From contig NZ_JBNNUK010000003.1 in assembly GCF_050279675.1 (NCBI RefSeq), positions 248,001 to 312,000 on the forward strand: 64,000 bases of DNA, read 5' to 3'. The notes below the pieces were generated by a model. It made no database searches. It saw nothing but the letters and a program-made list of their open reading frames with translations, and was not told the DNA's origin. Numbering within the stretch: position 1 is the stretch's first letter; each line of letters opens with the position of its first letter. The position numbers and the translations under genes were made by a program. The DNA is from Viridibacillus sp050279675. Its GTDB lineage: Bacteria; Bacillota; Bacilli; Bacillales_A; Planococcaceae. Shown one piece after another: positions 37,250-45,763 of the stretch.

Positions 37250-38047
37250 TTAAATAATATATCCAACTGATTTTAATGTATTAAAGATAAAACTTTCCAT
37301 ATATGCATAAATATCTTCGCGTTCAGGTTCTTGGAACAAATCATGATAACAGGATTTCCATTCCTTATATTGATACTCTGATAAACTTTGTTGTCCTAGC
37401 CACTTTTTACTATACGCTACATCCGCTATTTTATCGTTGCCACCAGTCATTAATAAAATCGGGATATTTGGAAATACCGTTTGTTGTGATATACCTTTCA
37501 TAAAACTATGAAGTTCACGATACCAATTGACAGTAATGACATCATTATAGTAAATATCATCTTTTTCCTCTTTATAAAATTCATAGCTTCTCGTTAAGTG
37601 TTTTATGTTGATTTCATGATTGATTTTCAGATTTCCAGTCAGTTTACTTAGACCTGTTAAAGCATTTGATAATTTTGATGGTTGGTGTTTTAAATGCATC
37701 CAAGGTGACGTTAATATCACACCTGTACATTCGTACTTGAATTTTTCAACAACATGGATTCCTAAAATAGCTCCTAAACCATGTCCCACTACAAATACAG
37801 GCAAGTTATATGTTAAAGCTGCTTGCATTAGTTGTTTAACGAATGTTTCGTAACTTTTAAATGCTTCACTATGCACACGTTTATGTCTACTTTCCTCGCC
37901 ATGTCCAGGTAAATCTCCTGAAATAACATGAATACCAGACGTTCTTAAATTTTCGATTAGCCATGCATAGCGACGATGATGTTCGTATGCACTATGTATA
38001 ATTACAGCGACAGCTCTTGCTTGGCCATCCGTTTCCCATTTCCACAT
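37250..38047 (-). CDS. ytpA: YtpA-like alpha/beta hydrolase lacking the nucleophilic serine
   Basis: A 265-residue protein colinear with B. subtilis YtpA, the lysophospholipase linked to bacilysocin formation, and next to ytoA as there. The acid (Asp in TGGNDKIAD) and histidine (CYHDLFQEPER) positions are kept. The nucleophile elbow, normally GHSMGG, reads GHGLGA: codon GGT (Gly) stands where AGT (Ser) is expected, one base away. The oxyanion glycine of HGxxEHxxRY is also changed (HSAYEHHRRY). It therefore looks like a pseudoenzyme or a very different hydrolase, though the frame is intact and has a GAGGTGA site and a terminator. Confidence 0.85.
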   Translation of the reverse strand: MWKWETDGQARAVAVIIHSAYEHHRRYAWLIENLRTSGIHVISGDLPGHGEESRHKRVHSEAFKSYETFVKQLMQAALTYNLPVFVVGHGLGAILGIHVVEKFKYECTGVILTSPWMHLKHQPSKLSNALTGLSKLTGNLKINHEINIKHLTRSYEFYKEEKDDIYYNDVITVNWYRELHSFMKGISQQTVFPNIPILLMTGGNDKIADVAYSKKWLGQQSLSEYQYKEWKSCYHDLFQEPEREDIYAYMESFIFNTLKSVGYII

Positions 38048-38170
38048 TACTCTCTCACCTCATAAATTCCTCTTTATATATTTTAACGTATTATGACTAT
38101 TTCAGTTCCATTCATTGCTTCCTTTTGTTACGATAATAATACATAATAACTTGAAATGAGGCGTTTTTCG

Positions 38171-38683
38171 ATGATTTATCCATTTAGAGACAAAAAACCA
38201 TCTATTGACCCATCCGTTTTTATCGGTGATAACGTAATTATCACTGGCGATGTTACTATCGGACCTGATTCTTCTATTTTTTACAATACAGTTATTCGAG
38301 GAGATGTTTCGCCTACGATCATTGGACGTAAAGTGAATATCCAAGATTTATGTTGTTTACATCAAAGTCCTGCTTATCCACTTATTTTAGAAGACGATGT
38401 GACAATTGGACATCAAGTAACATTACATAGCTGTACTGTAAAAAAGGGCGCTCTAGTCGGGATGGCTTCAATTATTCTAGATGGTGCTGAAATTGGTGAA
38501 GGTGCATTTATAGGTGCCGGCAGTCTCGTTTCACAAGGCAAGAAAATTCCTCCAAACACATTAGCATTTGGACGCCCTGCAAAAGTTATTAGAGAGTTAA
38601 CAGAGGAAGATAAAAAAGATATGGATCGTATTGTCAACGAGTATTACGAAAAAGGACAATATTATAAATCACTTCAAAAATAA
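38171..38683 (+). CDS. ytoA: Gamma-carbonic-anhydrase-like left-handed beta-helix protein YtoA
   Basis: A 170-residue hexapeptide-repeat protein. Repeats such as VFIGDNVIITGDVTIG build the left-handed helix, and the metal-binding histidines of gamma carbonic anhydrases can be placed in CLHQSP and GHQVTLHSC. The end GRPAKVIRELTEED is typical. Whether it hydrates CO2 or acts as an acetyltransferase-like protein is unclear. I choose ATG 38171, which matches the start of B. subtilis YtoA (MIYP), over an ATG five codons upstream that contains the AGG site. Confidence 0.88.
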   Translation: MIYPFRDKKPSIDPSVFIGDNVIITGDVTIGPDSSIFYNTVIRGDVSPTIIGRKVNIQDLCCLHQSPAYPLILEDDVTIGHQVTLHSCTVKKGALVGMASIILDGAEIGEGAFIGAGSLVSQGKKIPPNTLAFGRPAKVIRELTEEDKKDMDRIVNEYYEKGQYYKSLQK

Positions 38684-38697
38684 TTCGATCAAGATGC

Positions 38698-38738
38698 CTG
38701 AGTATCGTTTTTCAAACGATTACTCAGGTTTTTTTAAT
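38698..38738 (+). terminator. Terminator of ytoA
   Basis: CTGAGTA-CGTTT pairs with AAACG-TACTCAG and is followed by a T-run. Confidence 0.88.
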
Positions 38739-38767
38739 CTCTAACTATGAGTTTCTTCTATAATAAA

Positions 38768-38834
38768 ACAAAAAATATCCCGAACTACAATGATTACTTA
38801 AATAATCAACATGTAACTCGGGATATTTTATGTT
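38768..38834 (-). terminator. Terminator of metK
   Basis: AAATATCCCGA and its complement TCGGGATATTT (11 bp) bracket a longer loop with internal pairing; T residues follow on the minus strand. Confidence 0.75.
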
Positions 38835-38855
38835 ATTGCGATTTTCTAGGTTGAA

Positions 38856-40052
38856 TTAAAGTCCCGCTTTTTCTTTTAAAACGGCAGCTTTATCAGTAGC
38901 TTCCCAAGGAACATTCAAATCTGTACGGCCGAAGTGACCATAAGCAGCTGTTTGTTTATAGATTGGACGACGTAGATCAAGCATTTTAATAATACCAGCT
39001 GGGCGTAAATCAAATAATTCACGAACCCATTCAACTAAATCTGCTTCGTTTACTTTACCAGTACCGAAAGTATCAATTGCAATTGAAACTGGTTGTGCAA
39101 CACCAATTGCATAAGCCAGTTGTACTTCACAACGCTCAGCAAGTTCAGCTGCTACGATATTTTTTGCAACATATCGCGCTGCATAAGCTGCAGAACGGTC
39201 AACCTTAGTCGCATCCTTACCAGAGAAAGCACCGCCACCATGACGAGCATATCCACCATAAGTATCTACGATAATTTTGCGTCCCGTTAAGCCTGCATCA
39301 CCTTTTGGTCCACCAATTACAAAACGACCAGTTGGGTTGATGAAGTATTTTGTTTTTTCATCTAGTAATTCAGTAGGTACAACTGGAGCAATTACACGTG
39401 CTTGTAAATCCTCTTTAATTTGCTCTAATGTTACTTCTGGATCATGTTGAGTTGAAATAACAATTGTATCCACACGAACTGGACGATTATTTTCATCATA
39501 TTCGATTGTTACTTGTGTTTTACCATCTGGACGTAAATAATCTAACTCTTTTGTTTTACGAACTTCAGTTAAACGTCGTGCTAATTTATGTGCCAAGCTA
39601 ATAGGTAAAGGCATTAACTCAGGTGTCTCGTTACATGCGTATCCGAACATTAAACCTTGGTCACCTGCACCAATTGCTTCAATATCTTCATCTGTCATTG
39701 AACCTTCACGTGCTTCAAGTGCTTGGTCAACGCCCAATGCGATATCAGCTGATTGCTCACCGATTGCCGTTAAAACAGCTACGTTTTCGCCATCAAAGCC
39801 ATATTTACCACGTGTATAGCCGATTTCCTTTACCGTTTCACGAACGATTTTAGGAATATCAACATAAGTTGATGTTGTAATTTCTCCAGCTACTAATACA
39901 AGACCAGTTGTTACTGTAGTTTCACATGCTACACGTGCATTCGGGTCTTTTGAAACGATTTCATCTAAAATGGCATCCGAAATTTGATCACAAATTTTAT
40001 CTGGATGTCCTTCTGTTACACTCTCTGATGTAAACAGTCGACGGTTTGTCAT
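38856..40052 (-). CDS. metK: S-adenosylmethionine synthetase
   Basis: Makes SAM from methionine and ATP, 398 residues from ATG 40052 (AGGAGG 7 bases upstream). Motifs: SVTEGHPDKICDQISDA at the N-terminus, the methionine-binding hexapeptide-like GAGDQGLMFGY and the P-loop-like GGGAFSGKD. The frame stays open for 51 codons upstream of this ATG into the leader, but those residues resemble no MetK extension and lack a start signal. Regulated by an S-box about 200 bases upstream. Confidence 0.96.
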   Translation of the reverse strand: MTNRRLFTSESVTEGHPDKICDQISDAILDEIVSKDPNARVACETTVTTGLVLVAGEITTSTYVDIPKIVRETVKEIGYTRGKYGFDGENVAVLTAIGEQSADIALGVDQALEAREGSMTDEDIEAIGAGDQGLMFGYACNETPELMPLPISLAHKLARRLTEVRKTKELDYLRPDGKTQVTIEYDENNRPVRVDTIVISTQHDPEVTLEQIKEDLQARVIAPVVPTELLDEKTKYFINPTGRFVIGGPKGDAGLTGRKIIVDTYGGYARHGGGAFSGKDATKVDRSAAYAARYVAKNIVAAELAERCEVQLAYAIGVAQPVSIAIDTFGTGKVNEADLVEWVRELFDLRPAGIIKMLDLRRPIYKQTAAYGHFGRTDLNVPWEATDKAAVLKEKAGL

Positions 40053-40251
40053 TTGGTTTCCTCCTATTATCTGCGAGATTGCCTCGGAAATGATACGGTA
40101 CTCATTACCCATGTTAGTTCTTTCCAGTAGGATTGAACGCCAAGCCGTTGCTGCTTTTAACACGAGGATTCTAGAAAGTGCCACTATATATAAATAGAAC
40201 CGCATAAATTACATATACTAATCAAAAATTTAGGAATTGGTCTATTTTAAA
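40053..40251 (-). other. Long leader between the S-box terminator and metK
   Basis: After the riboswitch terminator there are about 200 bases before the metK ATG. The proximal 150 bases are less AT-rich than typical spacers and hold small hairpins (GGTA-ATGAG-TACC, GAG-GCAAT-CTC) and an open frame in phase with metK. A second promoter (TATATA near 40185) or an extra regulatory element is possible; neither is proven. Confidence 0.4.
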
Positions 40252-40436
40252 TAAAAAAACCCTTCCCCCATTATTACTAATGAGTGGAAGGGAATAATTC
40301 ATAAGCACCTTTCACTCTTATCGTTCAAGGATTAAATCCTTGCATCAGATTAAGCACCAGCGCATCACATAAAATCACAATGCAGGTTGCCGGGTTTCAT
40401 AGGGCCTGACCCTCCACCAGCTCGGGATAAGAGTAT
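40252..40436 (-). promoter_or_regulatory. SAM-I riboswitch (S-box) of metK
   Basis: The minus strand carries the S-box core GGTGGAGGG followed by CCCGGCAACC at 40418-40384, P1 arms ACTCTTATC and GATAAGAGT at about 40434-40426 and 40324-40316, and a terminator CCCTTCC-ACTCATTA / TAATG-GGAAGGG with a seven-T run at 40252-40294. SAM binding would terminate transcription before metK. Confidence 0.95.
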
Positions 40437-40555
40437 CCGTTCAATTTCCCATATTAGAACATTATAACTTAGTTGTCAACCTCTTTTTCATTTCTAAAAA
40501 AAAGTACAACTTTCATAAAAATTATATGGTAATTAGTATAGATTAATTAACTAAA

Positions 40556-40566
40556 TGTGTTATACT
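40556..40566 (+). promoter_or_regulatory. CcpN-type operator overlapping the pckA -10
   Basis: TGTGTTATACT matches at every position the CcpN consensus TRTGHYATAYW known from B. subtilis gapB and pckA. Its right half, TATACT at 40561-40566, is also the likely -10 of pckA. The -35 region is poor. Confidence 0.65.
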
Positions 40567-40634
40567 AATTTCCGAAATGAATTATAAATCCCCTCTAATA
40601 GAGGAATAATATAAAAAGGATGGTACGTAAAACG

Positions 40635-42221
40635 ATGAATTCAGTAGAAATTACGAATGAACTGAAGGAATTATTGAAAGGTGAAAATATTCTTGAACAA
40701 CTTTCAGTACCACAATTAACAGAAAAAGCTACTTCACGCGGTGAGGCAATCCTAACTGTTGATGGTGCAGTAAGAGCAGTCACAGGAAAATATACAGGTC
40801 GTTCTCCTAAAGATAAATATATGGTTGAAGAAGACAGTTCGAAAGACAAAATTGATTGGGGTAAAGTAAACAAACCAATTTCTTCGGATATCTTCGACTC
40901 ATTATACACTAAAGTAGTAAACTACTTAAAAGAAAAAGAAGAATTATTTGTATTTAAAGGTTTTGCAGGTGCAGACCCATCATCTCGTTTAGCTATTCGT
41001 GTAGTAAATGAATACGCTTGGCATAACCTATTTGCACATCAATTATTCATTCGTCCTACTGAAGAGGAATTAGAAACTCATGAAGCTGACTTCACAATCG
41101 TTTCTGCTCCAACTTTCAAAGCGGACCCAGCAGTAGACGGTACTGATTCAGAAACTTTCATTATCGTTTCCCTTGAAAAACGTATCATCCTTATTGGCGG
41201 AACTGAATACGCTGGAGAAATGAAAAAATCGATTTTCAGTATCATGAATTACTTATTACCACAACAAGGTATTCTTCCAATGCACTGTTCAGCAAACGTT
41301 GGTGAAGCAGGCGATGTAGCATTATTCTTCGGTTTATCTGGAACTGGTAAAACAACTTTATCTGCAGATGCAGATCGTAAACTAATTGGTGATGATGAAC
41401 ATGGTTGGTCTGACAACGGTGTCTTCAATATCGAAGGTGGTTGCTACGCTAAGACTATCAACCTGTCTAAAGAGAAGGAACCGGAAATCTACAATGCTAT
41501 CAGTTTTGGTACGGTATTAGAAAACGTAGTAGTAGATGAAGAAACACGCATTCCTAACTACGATGATGTTTCGCTAACAGAAAATACTCGTGTTGCTTAC
41601 CCAATCCAAAATATCGAAAACATTGTTGATCCATCTGTTGCAGGCCATCCTAAAACAATCATCTTCTTAACTGCAGATGCATTTGGCGTATTGCCTCCAA
41701 TCAGTAAATTATCAAAAGAGCAAGCAATGTATCACTTCTTAAGTGGTTTCACATCTAAACTAGCAGGTACTGAACGTGGTGTTACTTCACCTGAACCAGT
41801 ATTCTCAACATGCTTCGGTTCTCCATTCCTACCACTTCCAGCAACAGTTTACGCTGAGATGTTAGGTAACCAAATCGACGAACACGAAGTAAACGTTTTC
41901 TTAGTAAACACTGGTTGGACTGGCGGCGAGTACGGTGTTGGTAACCGTATGAAACTTTCTTACACTCGTACAATGATTCGCGCTGCAATCGACGGTAAAC
42001 TAAATAACGTCTTTACTGAAAAAGATGCAATCTTCGGTTTAGAAATGCCTGTAGCTATTGAAGGTGTTCCAACTGAAGTATTAAATCCACGTAACGCTTG
42101 GGAAGATAAAGAAGCTTATGATCAAAAAGCTTACGCACTTGCTGGCATGTTCCGCGAAAACTTTAAAAAATTCGGTGTTGTTTCAGAAGATATCGTGAAC
42201 AACGGCGGTCCTATCGCTTAA
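40635..42221 (+). CDS. pckA: Phosphoenolpyruvate carboxykinase (ATP)
   Basis: Gluconeogenic conversion of oxaloacetate and ATP to PEP and CO2. Motifs: TGRSPKDK, the P-loop GLSGTGKTTLSA, the metal site DDEHGWSD, and GGCYAK. I prefer ATG 40635 (528 aa, start MNSVEI as in B. subtilis); an in-frame ATG at 40620 adds five residues, and neither has an ideally spaced ribosome site. Divergent from metK, as in B. subtilis. A CcpN-like operator overlaps the promoter, so repression by glucose is expected. Confidence 0.96.
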   Translation: MNSVEITNELKELLKGENILEQLSVPQLTEKATSRGEAILTVDGAVRAVTGKYTGRSPKDKYMVEEDSSKDKIDWGKVNKPISSDIFDSLYTKVVNYLKEKEELFVFKGFAGADPSSRLAIRVVNEYAWHNLFAHQLFIRPTEEELETHEADFTIVSAPTFKADPAVDGTDSETFIIVSLEKRIILIGGTEYAGEMKKSIFSIMNYLLPQQGILPMHCSANVGEAGDVALFFGLSGTGKTTLSADADRKLIGDDEHGWSDNGVFNIEGGCYAKTINLSKEKEPEIYNAISFGTVLENVVVDEETRIPNYDDVSLTENTRVAYPIQNIENIVDPSVAGHPKTIIFLTADAFGVLPPISKLSKEQAMYHFLSGFTSKLAGTERGVTSPEPVFSTCFGSPFLPLPATVYAEMLGNQIDEHEVNVFLVNTGWTGGEYGVGNRMKLSYTRTMIRAAIDGKLNNVFTEKDAIFGLEMPVAIEGVPTEVLNPRNAWEDKEAYDQKAYALAGMFRENFKKFGVVSEDIVNNGGPIA

Positions 42222-42239
42222 TTCAATCGAGCAAATTAG

Positions 42240-42273
42240 AAAAGACCACTCTCTGAGTGGTCTTTTTATTTTA
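42240..42273 (+). terminator. Terminator of pckA
   Basis: AAAGACCACTC-TCT-GAGTGGTCTTT followed by T residues. Confidence 0.92.
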
Positions 42274-42320
42274 AATATATATAAATTGATAAAACCGTTG
42301 ATTGTTTTCCTTTACACTTT

Positions 42321-42359
42321 TTGCGGGAGGGCGTTTCGCCACCTCCGCTCCAATCAACT
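42321..42359 (-). repeat. Dispersed palindromic repeat, copy A (short form)
   Basis: The minus strand reads GTTGATTGGAGCGGAGGTGG then CGAAACGCC and CTCCCGC. The first 23 bases match copy B at 48118-48168. It folds into a GC-rich hairpin with GGCG-AAA-CGCC at its tip and begins exactly at the stop codon of the gene at 42359. It resembles intergenic repeats I remember from many Bacillaceae genomes. Confidence 0.6.
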
Positions 42360-42817
42360 TATTCAACGTCATCATCATAAAATACCGCTTCTGTATGAGG
42401 GTTAGAAAATTGTTTTATCAATTCTTCAGAATGTGCTCCTGTGACTTTATTAAACCGTAGCTCAAGGCCGTAATCCCTAACCTCTATTCTGCCATTCCCA
42501 TTTTCGTCATAATAGCGCATAGAGAACCATTTTAACTTTCCCTCTTTAGTAGCTGCATGATTTTTGAAAAATGCACGATTATCATCTATTAGAGGGATTT
42601 TTTGAATTTTTATAAGACCTTCATCTTTGGAGATATCGGATATTTTTTCTAATTCTTCAATAACGTCATGTTCTTCTTGCCAACTTTGAATCTCTACCTC
42701 TACACACTCTTTTGTGAATTCATCGCAAAGAGTTGACCAAAATGCATATGTCTCCTCAAAACTTGCGCTTACTTTCACTTTTTCCGGGTCGACTGTTATT
42801 TTCACATAACCTAACAT
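42359..42817 (-). CDS. Hypothetical protein, third gene of the ytkD-ytmA operon
   Basis: A 152-residue acidic cytoplasmic protein without membrane segments or motifs that I recognise. The middle contains charged helices (EELEKISDISKDE), and the C-terminus ends in a run of acidic residues (YDDDVE). It starts 4 bases after the ytmA stop with an AAAGGGGTG site, so it is part of the same transcript. Codon use and a clean start support a real gene. Function unknown. Confidence 0.7.
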   Translation of the reverse strand: MLGYVKITVDPEKVKVSASFEETYAFWSTLCDEFTKECVEVEIQSWQEEHDVIEELEKISDISKDEGLIKIQKIPLIDDNRAFFKNHAATKEGKLKWFSMRYYDENGNGRIEVRDYGLELRFNKVTGAHSEELIKQFSNPHTEAVFYDDDVE

Positions 42818-42821
42818 AAGT

Positions 42822-43607
42822 TCACCCCTTTTGGAGTTTCATCCAATTACATGCGCTCTTAACTATTTTGTGATTGACTGCACTAGGGAAAAAATGCGTA
42901 TAGTCATTAAAATACCATGTTTCTACATGCTTATTAAATACCTTTAAGCTTTCTTCAAGTAATAATGCATGATGCAATCCAACGTTCTCATCCTTTTTAC
43001 CATGAATAATTAATACAGGCACATTTAATTTATTTATCTCCGCAATTGGTGAACGCTCTTCATAAGCCTCAGGCACCTTAGTAGGTGATCCACCTATTAC
43101 CCTTTTCATCATTCTGCGCATATCTATACGTTCTTCATACGTAAATTTAGGATTAGAAACGCCTGCCCAAGTCACAATCGAGGTAATATCATCTCGCAAA
43201 ACCCCAGTCCAAAGGGCCATCAAACCACCTCTAGAAAATGCGAATATATGAATACGATGTGTACGACAAAATTGTTTTAATACATCGACACCACTTACTG
43301 CATCATAACGGTCATTTCCACCAAATTCATCTCGACCTTCTCCCCCACGATTTCCGCGGTAATACGGCGCAAAAACAACTAATCCTTGCGATGCAAATTG
43401 TGCAATACGAGCAGGTCGTACCATACCAATGCCTTGCATACCACCACGTAAATAAAGTAGACCTTCATAAATACCCTTTGCGACTGGCTCTGCAAGTAAT
43501 CCCTTCACTCGTAATCCTTTTGACCAATATGTAATTTCAGTTAGACGAACTTTTGGATTTGGAGACGGATAATCACGACGACTTTCAACGAAGCCACTTA
43601 TCTTCAC
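42822..43607 (-). CDS. ytmA: Alpha/beta hydrolase YtmA (prolyl-oligopeptidase type)
   Basis: A protein of about 261 residues, very similar to B. subtilis YtmA. The catalytic triad can be read: Ser in FAFSRGGLMA, Asp in IHGKKDENVG, His in YTHFFPS. The segments LRVKGLLAEPV and YRGNRGGEG are also family-typical. Substrate unknown; the S9 relatives are peptidases or esterases. Its start overlaps the ytkD 3' end. Of two GTG codons, 43607 has AAGGTG at 7 bases while 43613 is too close to it. Confidence 0.85.
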   Translation of the reverse strand: MKISGFVESRRDYPSPNPKVRLTEITYWSKGLRVKGLLAEPVAKGIYEGLLYLRGGMQGIGMVRPARIAQFASQGLVVFAPYYRGNRGGEGRDEFGGNDRYDAVSGVDVLKQFCRTHRIHIFAFSRGGLMALWTGVLRDDITSIVTWAGVSNPKFTYEERIDMRRMMKRVIGGSPTKVPEAYEERSPIAEINKLNVPVLIIHGKKDENVGLHHALLLEESLKVFNKHVETWYFNDYTHFFPSAVNHKIVKSACNWMKLQKG

Positions 43608-44058
43608 GTTCACTCACCTTCTCCAGCATTTTTTTCATCCCTGCATCTTTCATGTAGAAGCTTAGTCGATCACTATTATGTAACTCTTCATCCGATAGCA
43701 ACACAACTCCATTCGTTTCAAATTGTTGCTGAATGTCATCGATTTTCAATACATTTGCCACATATACGGCTTTACTAAAAGGACACTCATCATGAACATA
43801 GTATGTTGCTAACCATTCTATCTCATGAATGATAGCACCTGTTTCTTCATATACTTCCCTTTCAGCAGCTTGTTCTAACGTCTCTTCTCCTTCTACTTTA
43901 CCACCCGGAAATTCAAGGCCCCGTTTTGGATGATCTGTTAATAACCACTGTTTATGATATTTAGCCAAGACTAATACATGCTTTGGCTCCATTTTAAAAG
44001 CATTTTTTTTAAAAGATAATTCAACACCATTACCTTTTAAATCCGTAAATGTAAACAT
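43585..44058 (-). CDS. ytkD: Nudix hydrolase YtkD (8-oxo-dGTPase type)
   Basis: A 157-residue MutT-like pyrophosphatase. A complete Nudix box GxxxxxExxxxxxxREUxEExGU is present as GGKVEGEETLEQAAEREVYE followed by ETG, near residues 59-81. In B. subtilis YtkD cleans oxidised purine nucleotides from the pool. I choose ATG 44058 over a GTG at 44070 that overlaps the GGAG site, in line with the B. subtilis protein. First gene of a three-gene operon; overlaps ytmA. Confidence 0.9.
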   Translation of the reverse strand: MFTFTDLKGNGVELSFKKNAFKMEPKHVLVLAKYHKQWLLTDHPKRGLEFPGGKVEGEETLEQAAEREVYEETGAIIHEIEWLATYYVHDECPFSKAVYVANVLKIDDIQQQFETNGVVLLSDEELHNSDRLSFYMKDAGMKKMLEKVSEREDKWLR

Positions 44059-44109
44059 ACCTTCGATCACTCCCTATTGCTCTAAGTGTAACGAAGGTAT
44101 GTTTTTCAA

Positions 44110-44424
44110 TCAACTATAATATGGCATTTGTTCGATTAGTTGCTTCGTTTCTGTATCGCCAAATTCATGAACAAGTGCATACAATTTCTTTAAACGTAAA
44201 TCAACTTCATCGTTTTCCTGATCTAAATGGTATGGAATGTAAGGTAATTGAGCTCTCCATATACTCTTCCCATCAAAATACTCTGCTTGATTAAATAGTT
44301 GGTCAAAAACTTTTATATACTGAGGTTCGATCTGAAGTTTAAATTCCCATGGTGATTCGTCAGGAGAAGTATAGTAACGCTGATTTGCAATCGAAACGTA
44401 AAGAGTAATGGGTTTATTCATCAT
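44110..44424 (-). CDS. Hypothetical protein, 104 residues
   Basis: A small cytoplasmic protein of 104 residues rich in aromatic and acidic residues (ITLYVSIANQRYYTSPDE, FDQLFNQAEYFDGKS). It looks like a compact alpha/beta fold with a hydrophobic first strand. I recognise no family. AAGGATGAT precedes tandem ATG codons at 44424 and 44421. It lies 52 bases upstream of ytkD on the same strand and may be expressed with it. Confidence 0.7.
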   Translation of the reverse strand: MMNKPITLYVSIANQRYYTSPDESPWEFKLQIEPQYIKVFDQLFNQAEYFDGKSIWRAQLPYIPYHLDQENDEVDLRLKKLYALVHEFGDTETKQLIEQMPYYS

Positions 44425-44727
44425 ATCATCCTTTTTTAAAATATAGGATAACCCAATCTATATCAATTATACTTTGAAGTTCAGCATACTTAGCAATATC
44501 CACTTGTTGATCAATAATAACTGGTTGTTTATATTAGGTATCTAAAACTAATATGTTCAATATTTCATAAACATAAAAGCATATTCACTTGAATTTTTTT
44601 CCAAAATTTTCAAATGACTATAGTAATTTCCATCCTAATTTTACGACTGCCTTTACCAATAGCGCTTCGGATAATGGTGTTTCTTAAAAATGTTCTTCAC
44701 TTATAAACGTAGCATGAATAAAATGTA

Positions 44728-44766
44728 AAAACCCGCCTCTACGAATCTTTAAGTAAAGGCGGATTC
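44728..44766 (-). terminator. Terminator of the VOC-family gene
   Basis: CCGCCT-TAC pairs with GTA-AGGCGG and is followed by T residues on the minus strand. The rest of the 455-base gap 44425-44879 is AT-rich with no gene I can support. Confidence 0.75.
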
Positions 44767-44879
44767 AAAATTTTTATTTTTGATATTATTTAGATAAACC
44801 ATATTAATATGCCACATTTTATTCATCTTATTAAAGCTTGGACAATACTACGAAAATTTTATATCCAACACCAAGTATA

Positions 44880-45302
44880 TTAAGCTTCTTCACCCTCATG
44901 GCTAAATTGCCATTCGATACCAAACTTGTCCTTTAAACTTCCATAGCATTTGCTCCAAAATGTTTCTTGTAGCTCCATAGTAACTTTTCCTCCAACTTTT
45001 AGTGCTCCAAAAGCAGATTTAAGTTGTTCCTCATTGTCACTAACAACGGCTAAGCTAACATTATTCCCTACTATAAAAGGAGAACCAGGGAAAACATCAG
45101 AAAACATAACATTACTTCCAAGAATGTTTAGTCGAGTATGCATGACTAAATCTTTTGCTTCCTCTGGTAAAGTATATTCAGGATTTTGTGGCGAATCACC
45201 AAAAGTCATAATTTCTGGTTTCTCTGTGTTAAAAACCTCTGCATAAAACTCCGCTGCTTCGCGACAATTTCCATTAAAATTAAGATACACATTAATAGCC
45301 AT
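44880..45302 (-). CDS. VOC/PhnB-like protein (glyoxalase superfamily)
   Basis: A 140-residue vicinal-oxygen-chelate protein of the PhnB/YjdN type: MAINVYLNFNGNCREAAEFY at the start, then DLVMHTRLNILGSNVMFSD and the C-terminal WSKCYGSLKDKFGIEWQFSH. Members bind a metal or small ligand as dimers, and most have no known reaction. The ATG at 45302 follows GAGGAGTG; a longer frame starts inside that site. Single gene. Confidence 0.85.
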   Translation of the reverse strand: MAINVYLNFNGNCREAAEFYAEVFNTEKPEIMTFGDSPQNPEYTLPEEAKDLVMHTRLNILGSNVMFSDVFPGSPFIVGNNVSLAVVSDNEEQLKSAFGALKVGGKVTMELQETFWSKCYGSLKDKFGIEWQFSHEGEEA

Positions 45303-45426
45303 TTTGCACACTCCTCTTTCACTTCATATTGGTTCAAACATAATTACATTCTAATTTTATATTTCCAACATATAGTAGTCAAATTTTTCAGTTATATGAC
45401 TCGTAATTAGAATTTTTTCACCCCAA

Positions 45427-45463
45427 TAAAAAAACCACGTACTACAAAGTTGAAGTACGCGGC
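45427..45463 (-). terminator. Terminator of the YjfB-like gene
   Basis: CCGCGTACT pairs with AGTACGTGG, then a seven-T run on the minus strand. Confidence 0.85.
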
Positions 45464-45472
45464 ATAAGCAAA

Positions 45473-45655
45473 TCAGGCTTGGACGTCAATAGTTGCCCCT
45501 TTATAAGGGTGAGCCGCTTGAGCAGGCTCTGGCATTGCTTCTAATAGCTGTACAGCTGCTGTCGCTTGCATATTCATCGAATTTTGCAAAACGCTCATTT
45601 GTACTGTCTGTTGAAGCTGTGCAAGATCCATTGACATCATAGAGTTAATATCCAT
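45473..45655 (-). CDS. YjfB-type putative motility protein
   Basis: A 60-residue protein of the YjfB family, grouped with motility functions in B. subtilis where yjfB is in the SigD regulon. It is methionine- and glutamine-rich (MMSMDLAQLQQTVQMSVL) with the characteristic C-terminal GATIDVQA. I choose ATG 45655 because GGAG lies upstream and the family begins MDI. No flagellar genes are nearby, and no SigD promoter could be recognised. Confidence 0.8.
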   Translation of the reverse strand: MDINSMMSMDLAQLQQTVQMSVLQNSMNMQATAAVQLLEAMPEPAQAAHPYKGATIDVQA

Positions 45656-45716
45656 TAGTATCACTCCCTTATCTTTAATAGTATCGGAAATCCCAAGATA
45701 TTATTAAATGCTTGCA

Positions 45717-45753
45717 AAAAATCCCTTGTAATATTTACATATCCAAGGGAACT
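45717..45753 (-). terminator. Terminator of the kinase-transporter operon
   Basis: TCCCTTG pairs with CAAGGGA, followed by TTTTTT on the minus strand, just after the kinase stop. Confidence 0.8.
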
Positions 45754-45763
45754 ATCTTTTATC

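Noticed and set aside
40053..40205. 51-residue N-terminal extension of MetK
   Set aside because: No start signal, no similarity to MetK, and a strong ribosome site sits directly before the ATG at 40052; kept only as a leader observation.
44425..44879. Possible hidden gene in the 455-base gap
   Set aside because: A minus-strand stretch near 44640-44710 looks faintly protein-like but has stops in all frames and no start.
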